Below are positions 23,306-32,529 of a stretch of 43,083 nucleotides of DNA, in pieces; positions within the stretch are counted from its first letter, which is position 1, and the number at the start of each line of letters is the position of its first letter. Where the stretch lies: the NCBI GenBank assembly GCA_003597945.1, contig QZJS01000018.1:1-43083 (forward strand), in the 5' to 3' direction. The notes beneath the pieces are model-generated. The model was not told the origin of the DNA. It was given only the letters and a program-made list of their open reading frames with translations, and searched no databases. The position numbers and the translations under genes were made by a program. The stretch comes from Desulfobacteraceae bacterium (GTDB lineage: Bacteria > Desulfobacterota > Desulfobacteria > Desulfobacterales > Desulfosalsimonadaceae).

Positions 23306-23334
23306 TCGCGCCCCGAAAGACTCTCGAAGCGAAC
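23306..23334 (-). repeat. Fragment of an R1 element
   Basis: On the minus strand TTCGCTTCGAGAGTCTTTCG continues into GGGCGCGA, matching the left part of the R1 core (3124-3153, 4122-4151) apart from a short deletion in the G run. The rest of the core is absent. It sits in the 155-bp gap between mutY and the AddB-like gene. Confidence 0.65.
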
Positions 23335-23407
23335 AATAGCGTTTTGCAATGCCGTATTGACCTTCGGCAGAATCATAAAACAACCATGAAATGCCAAGAT
23401 TAAAGAT

Positions 23408-26251
23408 TTGATCCCTTTATCCACATCATCAAGGCAAATTCCCCTTATTACCGAAGAAGAGGTGATCCGGCGGATCAATGACGGGGCCACCCTGGTTGCG
23501 GTCAACCGGCGCCTGGCCCGTTTTCTGGCATCCCGTTACAACGCGCAAAAAGTCGCCGACGGGTGTCTTGCCTGGGAAACGCCGGATATCATCACTTTTG
23601 CGGCCTGGTGCGAGCGGGAATACAACGCGGCCGCCGAGGCCGCCGCGGCCGGGGATGGCACGCTCCTGCCGGTGCTGCTCAAGCCGGCCCAGGAACTCCG
23701 GGTCTGGCAGCAGATCATCGCGGATTCCACCCGTGGCCGGGGACTGCTTCAGATCCCCCGGGCCGCTGAAACCGCCCGGGAGGCTTGGGATCTCTGCGTG
23801 AACTGGCAGGCGCCGTTAGACGCGCCGGATTTTTTTTCCTCGGAGGATAAGGCCGCGTTTATCGAGTGGTCGGGCCGTTTCGAAGATATTTGCCGGGACC
23901 GGAAATGGCAAGATACGGCAGGTCTCGGCCATGCACTTGCCGATCTTCTGGCTTCAAAACGCGTCCCGGCGCCGAAACAGTTCATCCTGGCCGGTTTTGA
24001 TGAGTGGACGCCGAAGGAAATGATCATCATTATCGCATTGGCCGCCACCGGGTGTCCGGTTACGGCCATGGCCCATCCGGACCGACAGGGCCGTGCGGTC
24101 CGATGCGTGTTTGCCGATGCGGATGCGGAACTGATCGCCGCGGCGCAATGGGCGGCCCGGAACATGGCGGATCATCCCGGCGCCCGGATCGGCGTTATCG
24201 TCCCTGACCTGGCAGCCGTTCGTCAGCAGGTGATCCGGATATTTGACGCCCGATTCCATCCCGCCATGATCATGACGCCCGATGCCGGAAATGCCCGGCT
24301 TTACAACCTCTCCCTGGGCGCGCCCCTTGCCGGTTATCCCCTGATCCATGCGGCGCTTCTGGGCCTGAAGCTGGCATGCCGCTCTTTTACCATCGCGGAA
24401 TACAGTCAATGGCTGCGATCCCCCTTCTGGGCCGGGGCCGGGATCGAGGCTTCCCGGCGGGCCCTGCTGGATGCAAAAATCCGTGGCATCGGAGAGGCAC
24501 AAATCCCCCTTGACCGGTTTGCGGAAAAGGTTTCCGCGTTCTTGGACACGCCGGCCGCATGCCCCATCCTGGCCGAACGGCTGGATCGTTTCCGCCGGCT
24601 ACGGGCGGACCTTCCCGGGCGCCGCCGGCCGTCCGGATGGGTCGCTGACTTTTCCGCATGGCTCCGGGTCCTGGGCTGGCCCGGAGACGGACCCCTTTCA
24701 AGCGACCTCTGGCAGGTTCACGAGGCCTGGCAGGATGCCCTGGCCGGGTATTCGGAAATGGATCACGTAATGAGGGAAACGGACCTGGAAACCGCCCTGG
24801 CCGATTTCATGCAGTATATCGCGTCCGTCACCTTTCAGCCGGAAACCGAAGACGTTCCGGTGCAGATTATGGGCCTTCTGGAAGCCGCGGGCGAAGATTT
24901 CGATCACCTCTGGATCACGGGCATGCACCAGGAAAACTGGCCGGTCCAGGCCAGGCCCAATCCCTTTCTGCCGATCCGCATGCAGCGGGAACTGGATATG
25001 CCCCATGCGTCGCCGGAGCGCGAATACGATTATGCCCGGCGCATCACCCGACGGCTGCTCCATGCCGCTGATGATATTGTCCTAAGCCATGGGGCCGTAG
25101 ACGGTGAAACCGATCTTTATCCCAGCCCCCTGATCCGCCATCTGCCCGAAGCCGCCGCCGTGGGAAGCCATCGGGATGCACCGCATTCGGCCGCCGGATC
25201 CGGGGGGCATGACGCGCTCCAGGCCCCACAACATCCAACGGATCAGGCGTCAATCGCAGAGGAAGATGAACCATTCGGTCCGGCGGACTACTGGCGTACT
25301 ATTTTTCAAGCAGCGGATTTTGAAACCCTGTCGGATCAGCAGGGACCCGCCCTGCCGGAACATACGGCCGTCAAGGGGGGAACAGGGTTGCTCAAAGCCC
25401 AGGCGGCCTGTCCGTTTTCCGCGTTTGCCCGGTATCGGCTTCATGCCGAAAAACTTGAAACCCCGGGCGTGGGCATAAACGCCATGGACCGGGGCGGTCT
25501 GGTGCATCGGGTTCTGGAATTATTATGGGAAGGACTTGAAGACAGTGGCATACTGGCGGAAAAGACGGATCCGGAACTGGCCGATGATATTGCGCTGGCG
25601 GCATCGTCGGCCGTCAATGAGCTGCGTCGGAGACTTCCCGGAACAATGGCTGCGCGGTTTGCCGACATTGAACACGACCGGCTCCGGAGTCTGATCGGTC
25701 AATGGATGGAATTGGAACGGCAGCGGACTTCGTTTGCGGTGATCGGCCGGGAAACTTCCCTGGATTGCCCCATCAACGGGATCATTCTGCGCACCCGGGC
25801 CGATAGGATCGACCGGCTCGATGACGGCCGGATCGTCATCATCGATTATAAAACCGGGGAGGTAAATATCAGCGACTGGCTGACTGACCGCATTGCCGAG
25901 CCCCAGCTTCCCCTTTACAGCGTCATGGCAGGCGAGCCGGTGGGGGCCGTGATTTTTGCCCGGATCAAGAAAGGGCGCCTGGCCTGGGCCGGCCTTGCCG
26001 ATAATGCCGGCCTGGCCCCGGGGCTTAAGGAAGTGGCGGCGGTTTCCAGGGACCATGAAACCCTTGAAGCCCTTATGGGGTGGTGGCGGGAAAAACTCGA
26101 CGGCCTGGCCGCGGAGGTGCGCCGGGGTCACGCAACGGTATCCCCGGTTTCCCTCGTGAAAAGCTGCCGCTACTGCGACCTGGGCATCTTATGCCGCGTC
26201 ACCGAAGGCGCCGCACTTGAATCAGCCGGAGACAACGATGACGACAACTGA
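23408..26251 (+). CDS. AddB-like PD-(D/E)XK nuclease (DNA repair)
   Basis: The 947-residue protein resembles the family of ~900-residue AddB relatives annotated as probable DNA repair proteins. The N-terminal two thirds have a helicase-like shape without a Walker A motif; LWITGMHQENWPVQARPNPF and HASPEREYDYARR (~499-545) are typical of the family. The C-terminal nuclease shows RTRADRID and IVIIDYKTGE (~797-818). Four cysteines, one in AACPFSAF (~667) and three in KSCRYCDLGILC (~918-929), fit the AddB-type iron-sulfur staple. The next gene, an AddA-like helicase, overlaps it by 14 bp. The start is unsure: TTG at 23408 and GTG at 23462 are both possible and neither has a clear ribosome site. 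Confidence 0.85.
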   Translation: MIPLSTSSRQIPLITEEEVIRRINDGATLVAVNRRLARFLASRYNAQKVADGCLAWETPDIITFAAWCEREYNAAAEAAAAGDGTLLPVLLKPAQELRVWQQIIADSTRGRGLLQIPRAAETAREAWDLCVNWQAPLDAPDFFSSEDKAAFIEWSGRFEDICRDRKWQDTAGLGHALADLLASKRVPAPKQFILAGFDEWTPKEMIIIIALAATGCPVTAMAHPDRQGRAVRCVFADADAELIAAAQWAARNMADHPGARIGVIVPDLAAVRQQVIRIFDARFHPAMIMTPDAGNARLYNLSLGAPLAGYPLIHAALLGLKLACRSFTIAEYSQWLRSPFWAGAGIEASRRALLDAKIRGIGEAQIPLDRFAEKVSAFLDTPAACPILAERLDRFRRLRADLPGRRRPSGWVADFSAWLRVLGWPGDGPLSSDLWQVHEAWQDALAGYSEMDHVMRETDLETALADFMQYIASVTFQPETEDVPVQIMGLLEAAGEDFDHLWITGMHQENWPVQARPNPFLPIRMQRELDMPHASPEREYDYARRITRRLLHAADDIVLSHGAVDGETDLYPSPLIRHLPEAAAVGSHRDAPHSAAGSGGHDALQAPQHPTDQASIAEEDEPFGPADYWRTIFQAADFETLSDQQGPALPEHTAVKGGTGLLKAQAACPFSAFARYRLHAEKLETPGVGINAMDRGGLVHRVLELLWEGLEDSGILAEKTDPELADDIALAASSAVNELRRRLPGTMAARFADIEHDRLRSLIGQWMELERQRTSFAVIGRETSLDCPINGIILRTRADRIDRLDDGRIVIIDYKTGEVNISDWLTDRIAEPQLPLYSVMAGEPVGAVIFARIKKGRLAWAGLADNAGLAPGLKEVAAVSRDHETLEALMGWWREKLDGLAAEVRRGHATVSPVSLVKSCRYCDLGILCRVTEGAALESAGDNDDDN

Positions 26252-29200
26252 TATCGCCGATGCCGGGGCCCGGCGCCAGGCCCTGGATCCGGCCCGCTCC
26301 TTTATTGTCCAGGCACCGGCCGGTTCGGGCAAGACCGAACTGTTGATCCAGCGGTATCTGAAGCTGCTCTCGCGAGTGGCCGCGCCCGAGGAGATCATCG
26401 CCATCACCTTTACCCGAAAGGCGGCCGCGGAAATGCGCGGCAGGATCGTGGCGGCCCTGGAACGCGGCATGGCCGATGATCCGCCGGATGCGGACCATGA
26501 ACGCCTGACCTGGGAACTGGCCCGGGACGTGCTGTCGCAAAATATCGGACGCGACTGGGGTCTGACCGAAAATCCGTCACGGCTGAAGATCCAGACCATT
26601 GACGCGCTGTGCGCGGCCCTGACGCGGCAGATGCCCCTGGTGTCCGAAGTCGGGGCGCTTCCAGCCGTCAGCGAAAACGCCGAAGATCTCTACCGGCAGA
26701 CGGCCCGCAACACCATCGCGGACATGGAGTCAGGGGCCGGATGGGCCCTGGCCGTCGCCGGGCTGGTCCGTTATCTGGACAATCATCTGGAAAACGTCGA
26801 AACATTGATTGCCGGAATGCTGGCCAGACGGGACCAGTGGCTCCGGCATGTGGCAGGTGCTTCCGGTCGCGGGCAGCGGGAGGTTCTCGAAGGCGCCCTG
26901 GCCAACCTGGTCCATGACGTCTTGCAGAAGATCCATGACCGCCTCCCGGCATCAGCCGTCGGCGAACTGACGGATCTTGCACGGTTTGCCGCGTCAAACC
27001 TGGATGAAACAGGAGTCGATTCCCCGATTCTCGCCTGCCGGGAGATGACCGGCCTCCCGGAATTTATGCCGGGCGCGGATGGGCAATCGGATGCGCTTTC
27101 CCAGTGGCGGGGCGTTCGGGAACTGCTGTTGACCCGGCAGGGTGGGTGGCGCAAAACCGTCAACAAAAATACGGGGTTTCCGGCGCCGGGCGGCATCAGG
27201 CAGGGCAATACGTTTCAATTGCGATGCCGGGAAAACAAGGATCGGTTTGCGGCCCTTGTGGAACAACTGGCCGGCTGCGGCGACCTGGACCAGGCCCTGG
27301 CAGACGTGGATCTGCTGCCCGAGGCTGCCTATGCGGACGCCCAGTGGGAGATCATGGGGGCGCTGTTTGAGGTGCTCAAGGCCGCGGTGGCGCACTTGCA
27401 GTTTGTTTTTGCGGAAAACGGGCAGGTGGATTTTGCTGAAATCGCCCTCAGGGCGGCCCGGGCCCTGGGTGATCCCGAGGCGCCCACGGATCTTGCCCTG
27501 GCCCTGGATTACCGGATCCGACACATCCTGGTGGATGAATTCCAGGACACCAGCGTCACCCAGTTCGATCTGCTCGAACGGCTGACGGCCGGATGGACAT
27601 CCGATGACGGCCGTACGTTTTTCGCCGTGGGCGATCCCATGCAATCCATCTATGGATTCCGCCAGGCCGAAGTGGGGCTGTTTCTTGCGGCCCGGCAAAA
27701 GGGGCTTGGCCAGATCCGCCTGACGCCCCTGACCCTTTCGGTCAATTTCCGCTCTGAAAAAAGCATCATCGACTGGGTCAATGACGCGTTTGCGCAGATC
27801 ATGCCCCGTACCGAAGAAGAAACCACCGGCGCGGTCTCCTATACGCCTTCGGTATCGATCCGTCCGGACACCGGAGGGCCGGCCGTGGAGATCCACCCCT
27901 TTGCGCCGCCGGACCGGGAAGCCGAAGCCGCCGCCGTTGTCCGGATCATTTGCGAGTCCCGCAGGTCCGATCCATCCGGCCGGATCGCCATCCTGGTGCG
28001 GGGCCGAACCCACCTGACGGCCGTGGTGCCGGCCCTGAAGAATGCCGGGATAGGGTTTCGGGCCGTTGAAATCGACGCGTTGAAAAACCGTCCGTTCATC
28101 CAGGACCTGATCGCCCTTTCCCGTGCAATGGCCCATCCCGCGGACCGCATCGCCTGGCTGGCCGTGCTGCGGGCCCCCTGGTGCGGCCTGACCCTGGCCG
28201 ACCTGCATGCCCTGGCCGGAGATGATGCCCGTCAGACCCTGCCGGATCTGATGGCTGATCCGGCGCGCATCGCGGCATTGAGCCCGGACGGCCGGCAACG
28301 GCTGGAGCGGGTCTTCGATATTCTTGAGAAATTCATTTGCCACCGGGGGCGCCGGTCTTTCAGTCGCCTGGTGGAAGGGGCCTGGGTCCGGCTGGGCGGC
28401 CCGGCCTGCGTGGTTTCCGATGCGGATCTCGATGATGCCCGGGTCTTTTTTGACCTGCTGGAAGAGGAAGCCGGGGCCGGGACCCTTGCCGATCCGGAGT
28501 CCCTGGAAACCGCGGCGGAAGCCCTTTTTGCCCGGCCGGACCCCGCGGCCGACGACACTCTTCAGATCATGACCGTTCACAAGGCCAAGGGACTCGAATT
28601 TGACACGGTCATCATTCCGGCCCTGGAAAAACGGCCCCCGGCCGAACCCCACCGCCTGCTGCAGTGGGTGGAGCGGGCCGTCGGCGCCGGAAAGGACCTG
28701 CTCCTGGCGCCCATCCCGGAAACCGGCGCCGACACGGACCCGATTTATCGTTATATCCGAAAAATCAATGAACGGAAGCGGGATTTCGAGGACGCGCGGG
28801 TCCTCTACGTGGCCGCCACCCGGGCGAAAAAGCGGCTCCATCTCATGGGGGGCGTTCATCTTGCCGAAAATGCCGGGCAATTCCGGCCGCCGCCGGGCAA
28901 ATCCCTGCTTCACAAACTGTGGCCGTGCGTTCGGGACCGGTTTGCGGATGCGGGCAGGGCAAAGGCGATGGGCGAAAACCAGGACCTGTGCACGTCAACG
29001 GACGCTAAGAAGGAGTCCGCCACGGATTTGATGGCTTCGGCCCTTCAGGTAAATGCGGAAAGCGGTGTGGCTGATGCGGAAGGGCTGGTGGGTGGACGGG
29101 AGCCGGACCCGCTCGTGATTGTGCCGTTCATACGACGGTTTCCTTTAGATTTCCGGCTGCCGGACCCGCTGCCGGATGCGGCCCCATCCGCCGTTATGTC

Positions 29201-29789
29201 CCGTATGCCGCCAGACCGCGCCACTGATGACGTCCCCCGGTTCGACTGGGCCGGCGACCGGGTGCGGCGGGAGGGGATGGTGATCCATCAGTGGCTGAAA
29301 ATCATCGGCCGGGAGGGGATCGCAAAATGGAACGCCCGTCGCGTAAGCCGGTCGGGTCCCGCGATTTTCAGGGAACTGCTCCGGGCCGGGGTCGGACCCG
29401 AGGCCCTCGATGATGCCGTCCCGCGGGTGGCCGCGGTCCTGGAAAACACCCTTTCGGATTCCCGGGGCCGCTGGATTCTCGGGGACCATATGGATAGGGC
29501 ATGTGAATACGCCCTGACCGGAATCGTCGACGGCGCCGTTATCAGCGTGGTCATCGACCGGACCTTTGTGGATGAATCCGGAACCCGCTGGATCATTGAC
29601 TACAAGAGCGGCGCGCATGGGGGCGGGTCGGTCGATGAATTTCTCGATCGTGAAAAAAACCGTTACCAGGCCCGGATGCATCAGTACGCCCGTCTGATGG
29701 CGGCCCGGGAAAAACGGCCCATCCGGCTGGGCCTTTATTTTCCGCAGATGGCGGGTTGGCGGGAGTGGGAGTATTTATTGCGTTTTTGA
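26238..29789 (+). CDS. AddA-like UvrD-family helicase-nuclease
   Basis: This 1183-residue protein is a UvrD/RecB-type helicase with all motifs: Walker A APAGSGKT (~25-33), ITFTRKAA, DEFQDTS (~432), FFAVGDPMQSIYGFRQ, NFRSEKSI, IMTVHKAKGLEFDTVI and VLYVAATRAKKRLHL. A C-terminal PD-(D/E)XK nuclease has WIIDYKSG (~1116-1123) followed by QARMHQYARLM. Together with the upstream gene it should form an AddAB-type enzyme that resects double-strand breaks for RecA. I chose the ATG at 26238, preceded by CCGGAG; it lies inside the end of the upstream gene, so translation is coupled. An in-frame TTG 7 codons earlier is less likely. Confidence 0.9.
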   Translation: MTTTDIADAGARRQALDPARSFIVQAPAGSGKTELLIQRYLKLLSRVAAPEEIIAITFTRKAAAEMRGRIVAALERGMADDPPDADHERLTWELARDVLSQNIGRDWGLTENPSRLKIQTIDALCAALTRQMPLVSEVGALPAVSENAEDLYRQTARNTIADMESGAGWALAVAGLVRYLDNHLENVETLIAGMLARRDQWLRHVAGASGRGQREVLEGALANLVHDVLQKIHDRLPASAVGELTDLARFAASNLDETGVDSPILACREMTGLPEFMPGADGQSDALSQWRGVRELLLTRQGGWRKTVNKNTGFPAPGGIRQGNTFQLRCRENKDRFAALVEQLAGCGDLDQALADVDLLPEAAYADAQWEIMGALFEVLKAAVAHLQFVFAENGQVDFAEIALRAARALGDPEAPTDLALALDYRIRHILVDEFQDTSVTQFDLLERLTAGWTSDDGRTFFAVGDPMQSIYGFRQAEVGLFLAARQKGLGQIRLTPLTLSVNFRSEKSIIDWVNDAFAQIMPRTEEETTGAVSYTPSVSIRPDTGGPAVEIHPFAPPDREAEAAAVVRIICESRRSDPSGRIAILVRGRTHLTAVVPALKNAGIGFRAVEIDALKNRPFIQDLIALSRAMAHPADRIAWLAVLRAPWCGLTLADLHALAGDDARQTLPDLMADPARIAALSPDGRQRLERVFDILEKFICHRGRRSFSRLVEGAWVRLGGPACVVSDADLDDARVFFDLLEEEAGAGTLADPESLETAAEALFARPDPAADDTLQIMTVHKAKGLEFDTVIIPALEKRPPAEPHRLLQWVERAVGAGKDLLLAPIPETGADTDPIYRYIRKINERKRDFEDARVLYVAATRAKKRLHLMGGVHLAENAGQFRPPPGKSLLHKLWPCVRDRFADAGRAKAMGENQDLCTSTDAKKESATDLMASALQVNAESGVADAEGLVGGREPDPLVIVPFIRRFPLDFRLPDPLPDAAPSAVMSRMPPDRATDDVPRFDWAGDRVRREGMVIHQWLKIIGREGIAKWNARRVSRSGPAIFRELLRAGVGPEALDDAVPRVAAVLENTLSDSRGRWILGDHMDRACEYALTGIVDGAVISVVIDRTFVDESGTRWIIDYKSGAHGGGSVDEFLDREKNRYQARMHQYARLMAAREKRPIRLGLYFPQMAGWREWEYLLRF

Positions 29790-29824
29790 AACACCGTCAG
29801 CGCGCCTTCCGGGTAAGTTTATCC

Positions 29825-30796
29825 TTATTCCGGTTTTCCATCCAAAGACTCACGGATCAGATAGGTCGGCTTGAGCCGGGATTCGTGATAGGTCCGGGTC
29901 TGCATTTCGGCCAGCAGGCCCAGAAGGAAGGTATTGACCCCGATGAGCAGAAAAAGAATGCCGATCATGAACCAGGGGTTCTGGTGCACCCATATGGGCT
30001 CGATACCGATCATCATATGCCCGTATTTCTGCCAGGCCACCATCATCTCGCAGAAGATGCCGAAAACGAACAGTCCCATGCCGGTGCCGCCGAACACGTA
30101 AATCGGCTTGGTGATGAAGCTGTTCATGAATTTTAAGGTCAGCAGATCCAGCACCACCTTGCCCGCGCGCCATATGGTGTACTTGGACTTGCCCGCGCGC
30201 CGTGGATGATGATCCACCCCGATCTCGCCGATGCTGATTCCCTGCCAGCTCGCCAGAGCCGGGATAAAGCGGTGCATTTCTCCGTAAAGATCGAGATTTT
30301 TAATAACCTCCGACTTGTAGGCCTTCAGGGTGCAGCCGGTATCGTGCAGTTTTGCTCCGCTCACCGCGCCGATAAGGCGGTTGGCAAGTCGGCTGGAAAG
30401 CCGTCGGGACAGGGTATCCTGACGGTTTTTTCGCCATCCCGAGACAATATCATACCCGTCTTTCATTTTGTTAAGAAGCCGGGGAATATCCTCGGGATCA
30501 TTCTGAAGGTCCGCGTCCAGGGTAACGATGATATCGCCTTTGGCATGAGCGAAGCCCGCGGTCATGGCCGGGGTCTGGCCGAAATTTCGCCCCAGCCGAA
30601 ACATCCGGAATCTTGGGTCCCGCGCATGGGCCGCCTTGAGCTTTTCCCAGGATCGGTCCGTTGAGCCGTCATCCACAATGATGGTTTCAATCTCTACTCC
30701 GATTCGGTCCATGACGCCGGACAGCGCCGCGGTCAGGGCATCGACATTCTCTTCTTCGTTATACAGCGGGATAACGATCGATACGTTTTGGCTCAT
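29825..30796 (-). CDS. Membrane-bound GT2 glycosyltransferase (DPM1/GtrB type)
   Basis: The 323-residue protein has a GT-A domain (VSIVIPLYNEEENVDAL at the start, IVDDGSTD, then TLDADLQNDPEDIP with the metal-binding acids) and two C-terminal membrane helices (PIYVFGGTGMGLFVFGIFCE and WFMIGILFLLIGVNTFLLGL). This layout is that of enzymes charging polyprenyl phosphate with a sugar (dolichol-phosphate-mannose synthase, GtrB, ArnC relatives). It would supply a lipid-linked sugar to the surface-glycan pathway whose genes follow upstream. The ATG at 30794-30796 has GAGGAGG just before it. It is the last gene of the minus-strand block and ends 35 bp from the AddA-like stop. Confidence 0.88.
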   Translation of the reverse strand: MSQNVSIVIPLYNEEENVDALTAALSGVMDRIGVEIETIIVDDGSTDRSWEKLKAAHARDPRFRMFRLGRNFGQTPAMTAGFAHAKGDIIVTLDADLQNDPEDIPRLLNKMKDGYDIVSGWRKNRQDTLSRRLSSRLANRLIGAVSGAKLHDTGCTLKAYKSEVIKNLDLYGEMHRFIPALASWQGISIGEIGVDHHPRRAGKSKYTIWRAGKVVLDLLTLKFMNSFITKPIYVFGGTGMGLFVFGIFCEMMVAWQKYGHMMIGIEPIWVHQNPWFMIGILFLLIGVNTFLLGLLAEMQTRTYHESRLKPTYLIRESLDGKPE

Positions 30797-30933
30797 GTCC
30801 TCCTCGCGGGCGATATGAAGCAATGATGATAGTGGGTTAATTTACCATGTCCGGAAAATATTTGCACGCAAAGAAACCGAACTTATTCATTTATGGTGGA
30901 AAGCAAACTCGGTGTGTAAAAATCGACGTTTGA

Positions 30934-32529
30934 TCAGAAAACGGTTTTAATATGATCAGCAAGTCGTATGGCAAGGGCCACAAGGGTCAACATCGGGTTG
31001 GCCTGGCCGGATGTCGGAAAAACGGAACTTCCGGCGATGTATAAATTGGCAATGCCATGAATTTTGCAATTGGCGTCAACAACCCCTTTGCGGGGATCCT
31101 TGTGCATCCGGGTGGTTCCCATGTGATGCTTCCCGGCAAGCATAGCCACTGGACAGCCGGTTTCATCCAGTTCATGCGCAAAAGGACTTATCGTGCAGCC
31201 GCTTTTCCCCAGCCCCTGGAAAAGAGTTTGCTGGAATTTCCGGAAGTTTTCCAGGTCCTGCGGTGTTAAACGCCAATCCAGGTTTACTTTTCTCATCCCG
31301 AGCCGATCCTTTCTTTCTGACAGCGTCACGCGGCTGTCAGGGTTGGGCACGGTCTCCAACTGCGCCCGGAGTGCCGTCCATGAAATCGGCTGCTTTATTT
31401 CCTTAAGCCTTTGGAGCGCCATTTTCGAGGCAACATCAAGATGCTTCAAGGCGATCTTGAGATCCTTTAAAAATGCCAATCCCGGCGCCTTTGTATGGTT
31501 GAAAACATCCATGACCTGGGTCCATGCGATGGCCGGTTTTGAAAAATAAAGGTCTTCGCATTTGTAATTTTTTCTTTTTACAAAAAATGCAGAGGCATTA
31601 AGCAATTTTTCGCGGCGCATGAAATCCTCGGTACATCCCAAGGCGCCGACCGTTCCCAGGTTCCCCCTTTTGCTGTCATAGTCTAAGACATTGTGAAAAC
31701 GGAGATGGGCCGCTGCCAGGGGGGATGTGATAATACCGCAGAAGATGTGGGGATGTTCCATGAAAAAACGGCCCACCAGATCATTCTGATTGCCGATGCC
31801 GTGCTTGTGAATATCATTTGACGATAGGAGAAGGCGCGTGATTTCAATGGCGCTGGCCGCAAGGATGAAATTTTTCGCAAACACTTTGAGTTTTCGTCCG
31901 CCGAAGGTGGCGCATGTTATATGGTTTGCGGTTTTTCCATCCGGATCAAGAGATATGAAAGTCGCATTTGAATACAAAAATGTAGTTAAGTTTTCCGCGC
32001 TTTTGATGGCGCTGTAATATTGGCGTCCAAATCGCGTGGGCGGGCTGAATTGAAATATTTTTGTTTCAATTCCGGCTTCCGCCAGCGGCAGGGGTTTTTT
32101 AGATGCGCTCGACCAGTATTCGGCGTCGTAATTGTAAGGACCCAAATGGCAAACAGAATGAGCGCGGGCATAATAAGGATCCATCATATCCTTGCCAAAG
32201 GGCCAGCCGCTGTGGGGCACCCAGGATCGCTCCTCGAAATCAATTGAGTCCAAGGGCCGGCATCGTCCGAACCATTTGTTGGAAGCGCCACCGAAATAAC
32301 GTTGCTTGGTAAATTCGAGATCGTAATAAGGCCTGCCGATATTATCTCCTTGGTAAAGCCATTGGGTTTTGTGGTTAAACAAAAGACCGCCGCTTTCGAT
32401 CATTACCACGTTTAGCGATGTGTTTATAAGTTCTATCGCCAGGGAGATCCCGGATGCGCCGGCGCCTACAATACAGACATCCGTATATATTTTTTGATTA
32501 TCGGGAAGACCTCTTCCGTCCAAGATCAT
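30934..32529 (-). CDS. GMC-family FAD-dependent oxidoreductase
   Basis: The 531-residue protein has the FAD dinucleotide motif CIVGAGASGISLAIELI (~18-34) and, at the C-terminus, the GMC signature: HHMGTTRMHKDP with the active-site histidine, then NLYIAGSSVFPTSGQANPML with the partner asparagine. GMC enzymes oxidise alcohol groups, often on sugars, with O2 or another acceptor. No signal peptide is seen, so it acts in the cytoplasm on a precursor. The ATG at 32527-32529 follows AAAGGA and overlaps the stop of the phosphatase-superfamily gene by 4 bp (ATGA). Its place among glycosyltransferases suggests oxidation of a glycan hydroxyl; that is inference. Confidence 0.85.
   Translation of the reverse strand: MILDGRGLPDNQKIYTDVCIVGAGASGISLAIELINTSLNVVMIESGGLLFNHKTQWLYQGDNIGRPYYDLEFTKQRYFGGASNKWFGRCRPLDSIDFEERSWVPHSGWPFGKDMMDPYYARAHSVCHLGPYNYDAEYWSSASKKPLPLAEAGIETKIFQFSPPTRFGRQYYSAIKSAENLTTFLYSNATFISLDPDGKTANHITCATFGGRKLKVFAKNFILAASAIEITRLLLSSNDIHKHGIGNQNDLVGRFFMEHPHIFCGIITSPLAAAHLRFHNVLDYDSKRGNLGTVGALGCTEDFMRREKLLNASAFFVKRKNYKCEDLYFSKPAIAWTQVMDVFNHTKAPGLAFLKDLKIALKHLDVASKMALQRLKEIKQPISWTALRAQLETVPNPDSRVTLSERKDRLGMRKVNLDWRLTPQDLENFRKFQQTLFQGLGKSGCTISPFAHELDETGCPVAMLAGKHHMGTTRMHKDPRKGVVDANCKIHGIANLYIAGSSVFPTSGQANPMLTLVALAIRLADHIKTVF

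Noticed and set aside
26994..28913. Open frame of 639 codons on the minus strand across the AddA-like gene
   Set aside because: Gly/Arg/Pro/His-rich translation, no start signal and complete overlap with helicase motifs on the other strand.
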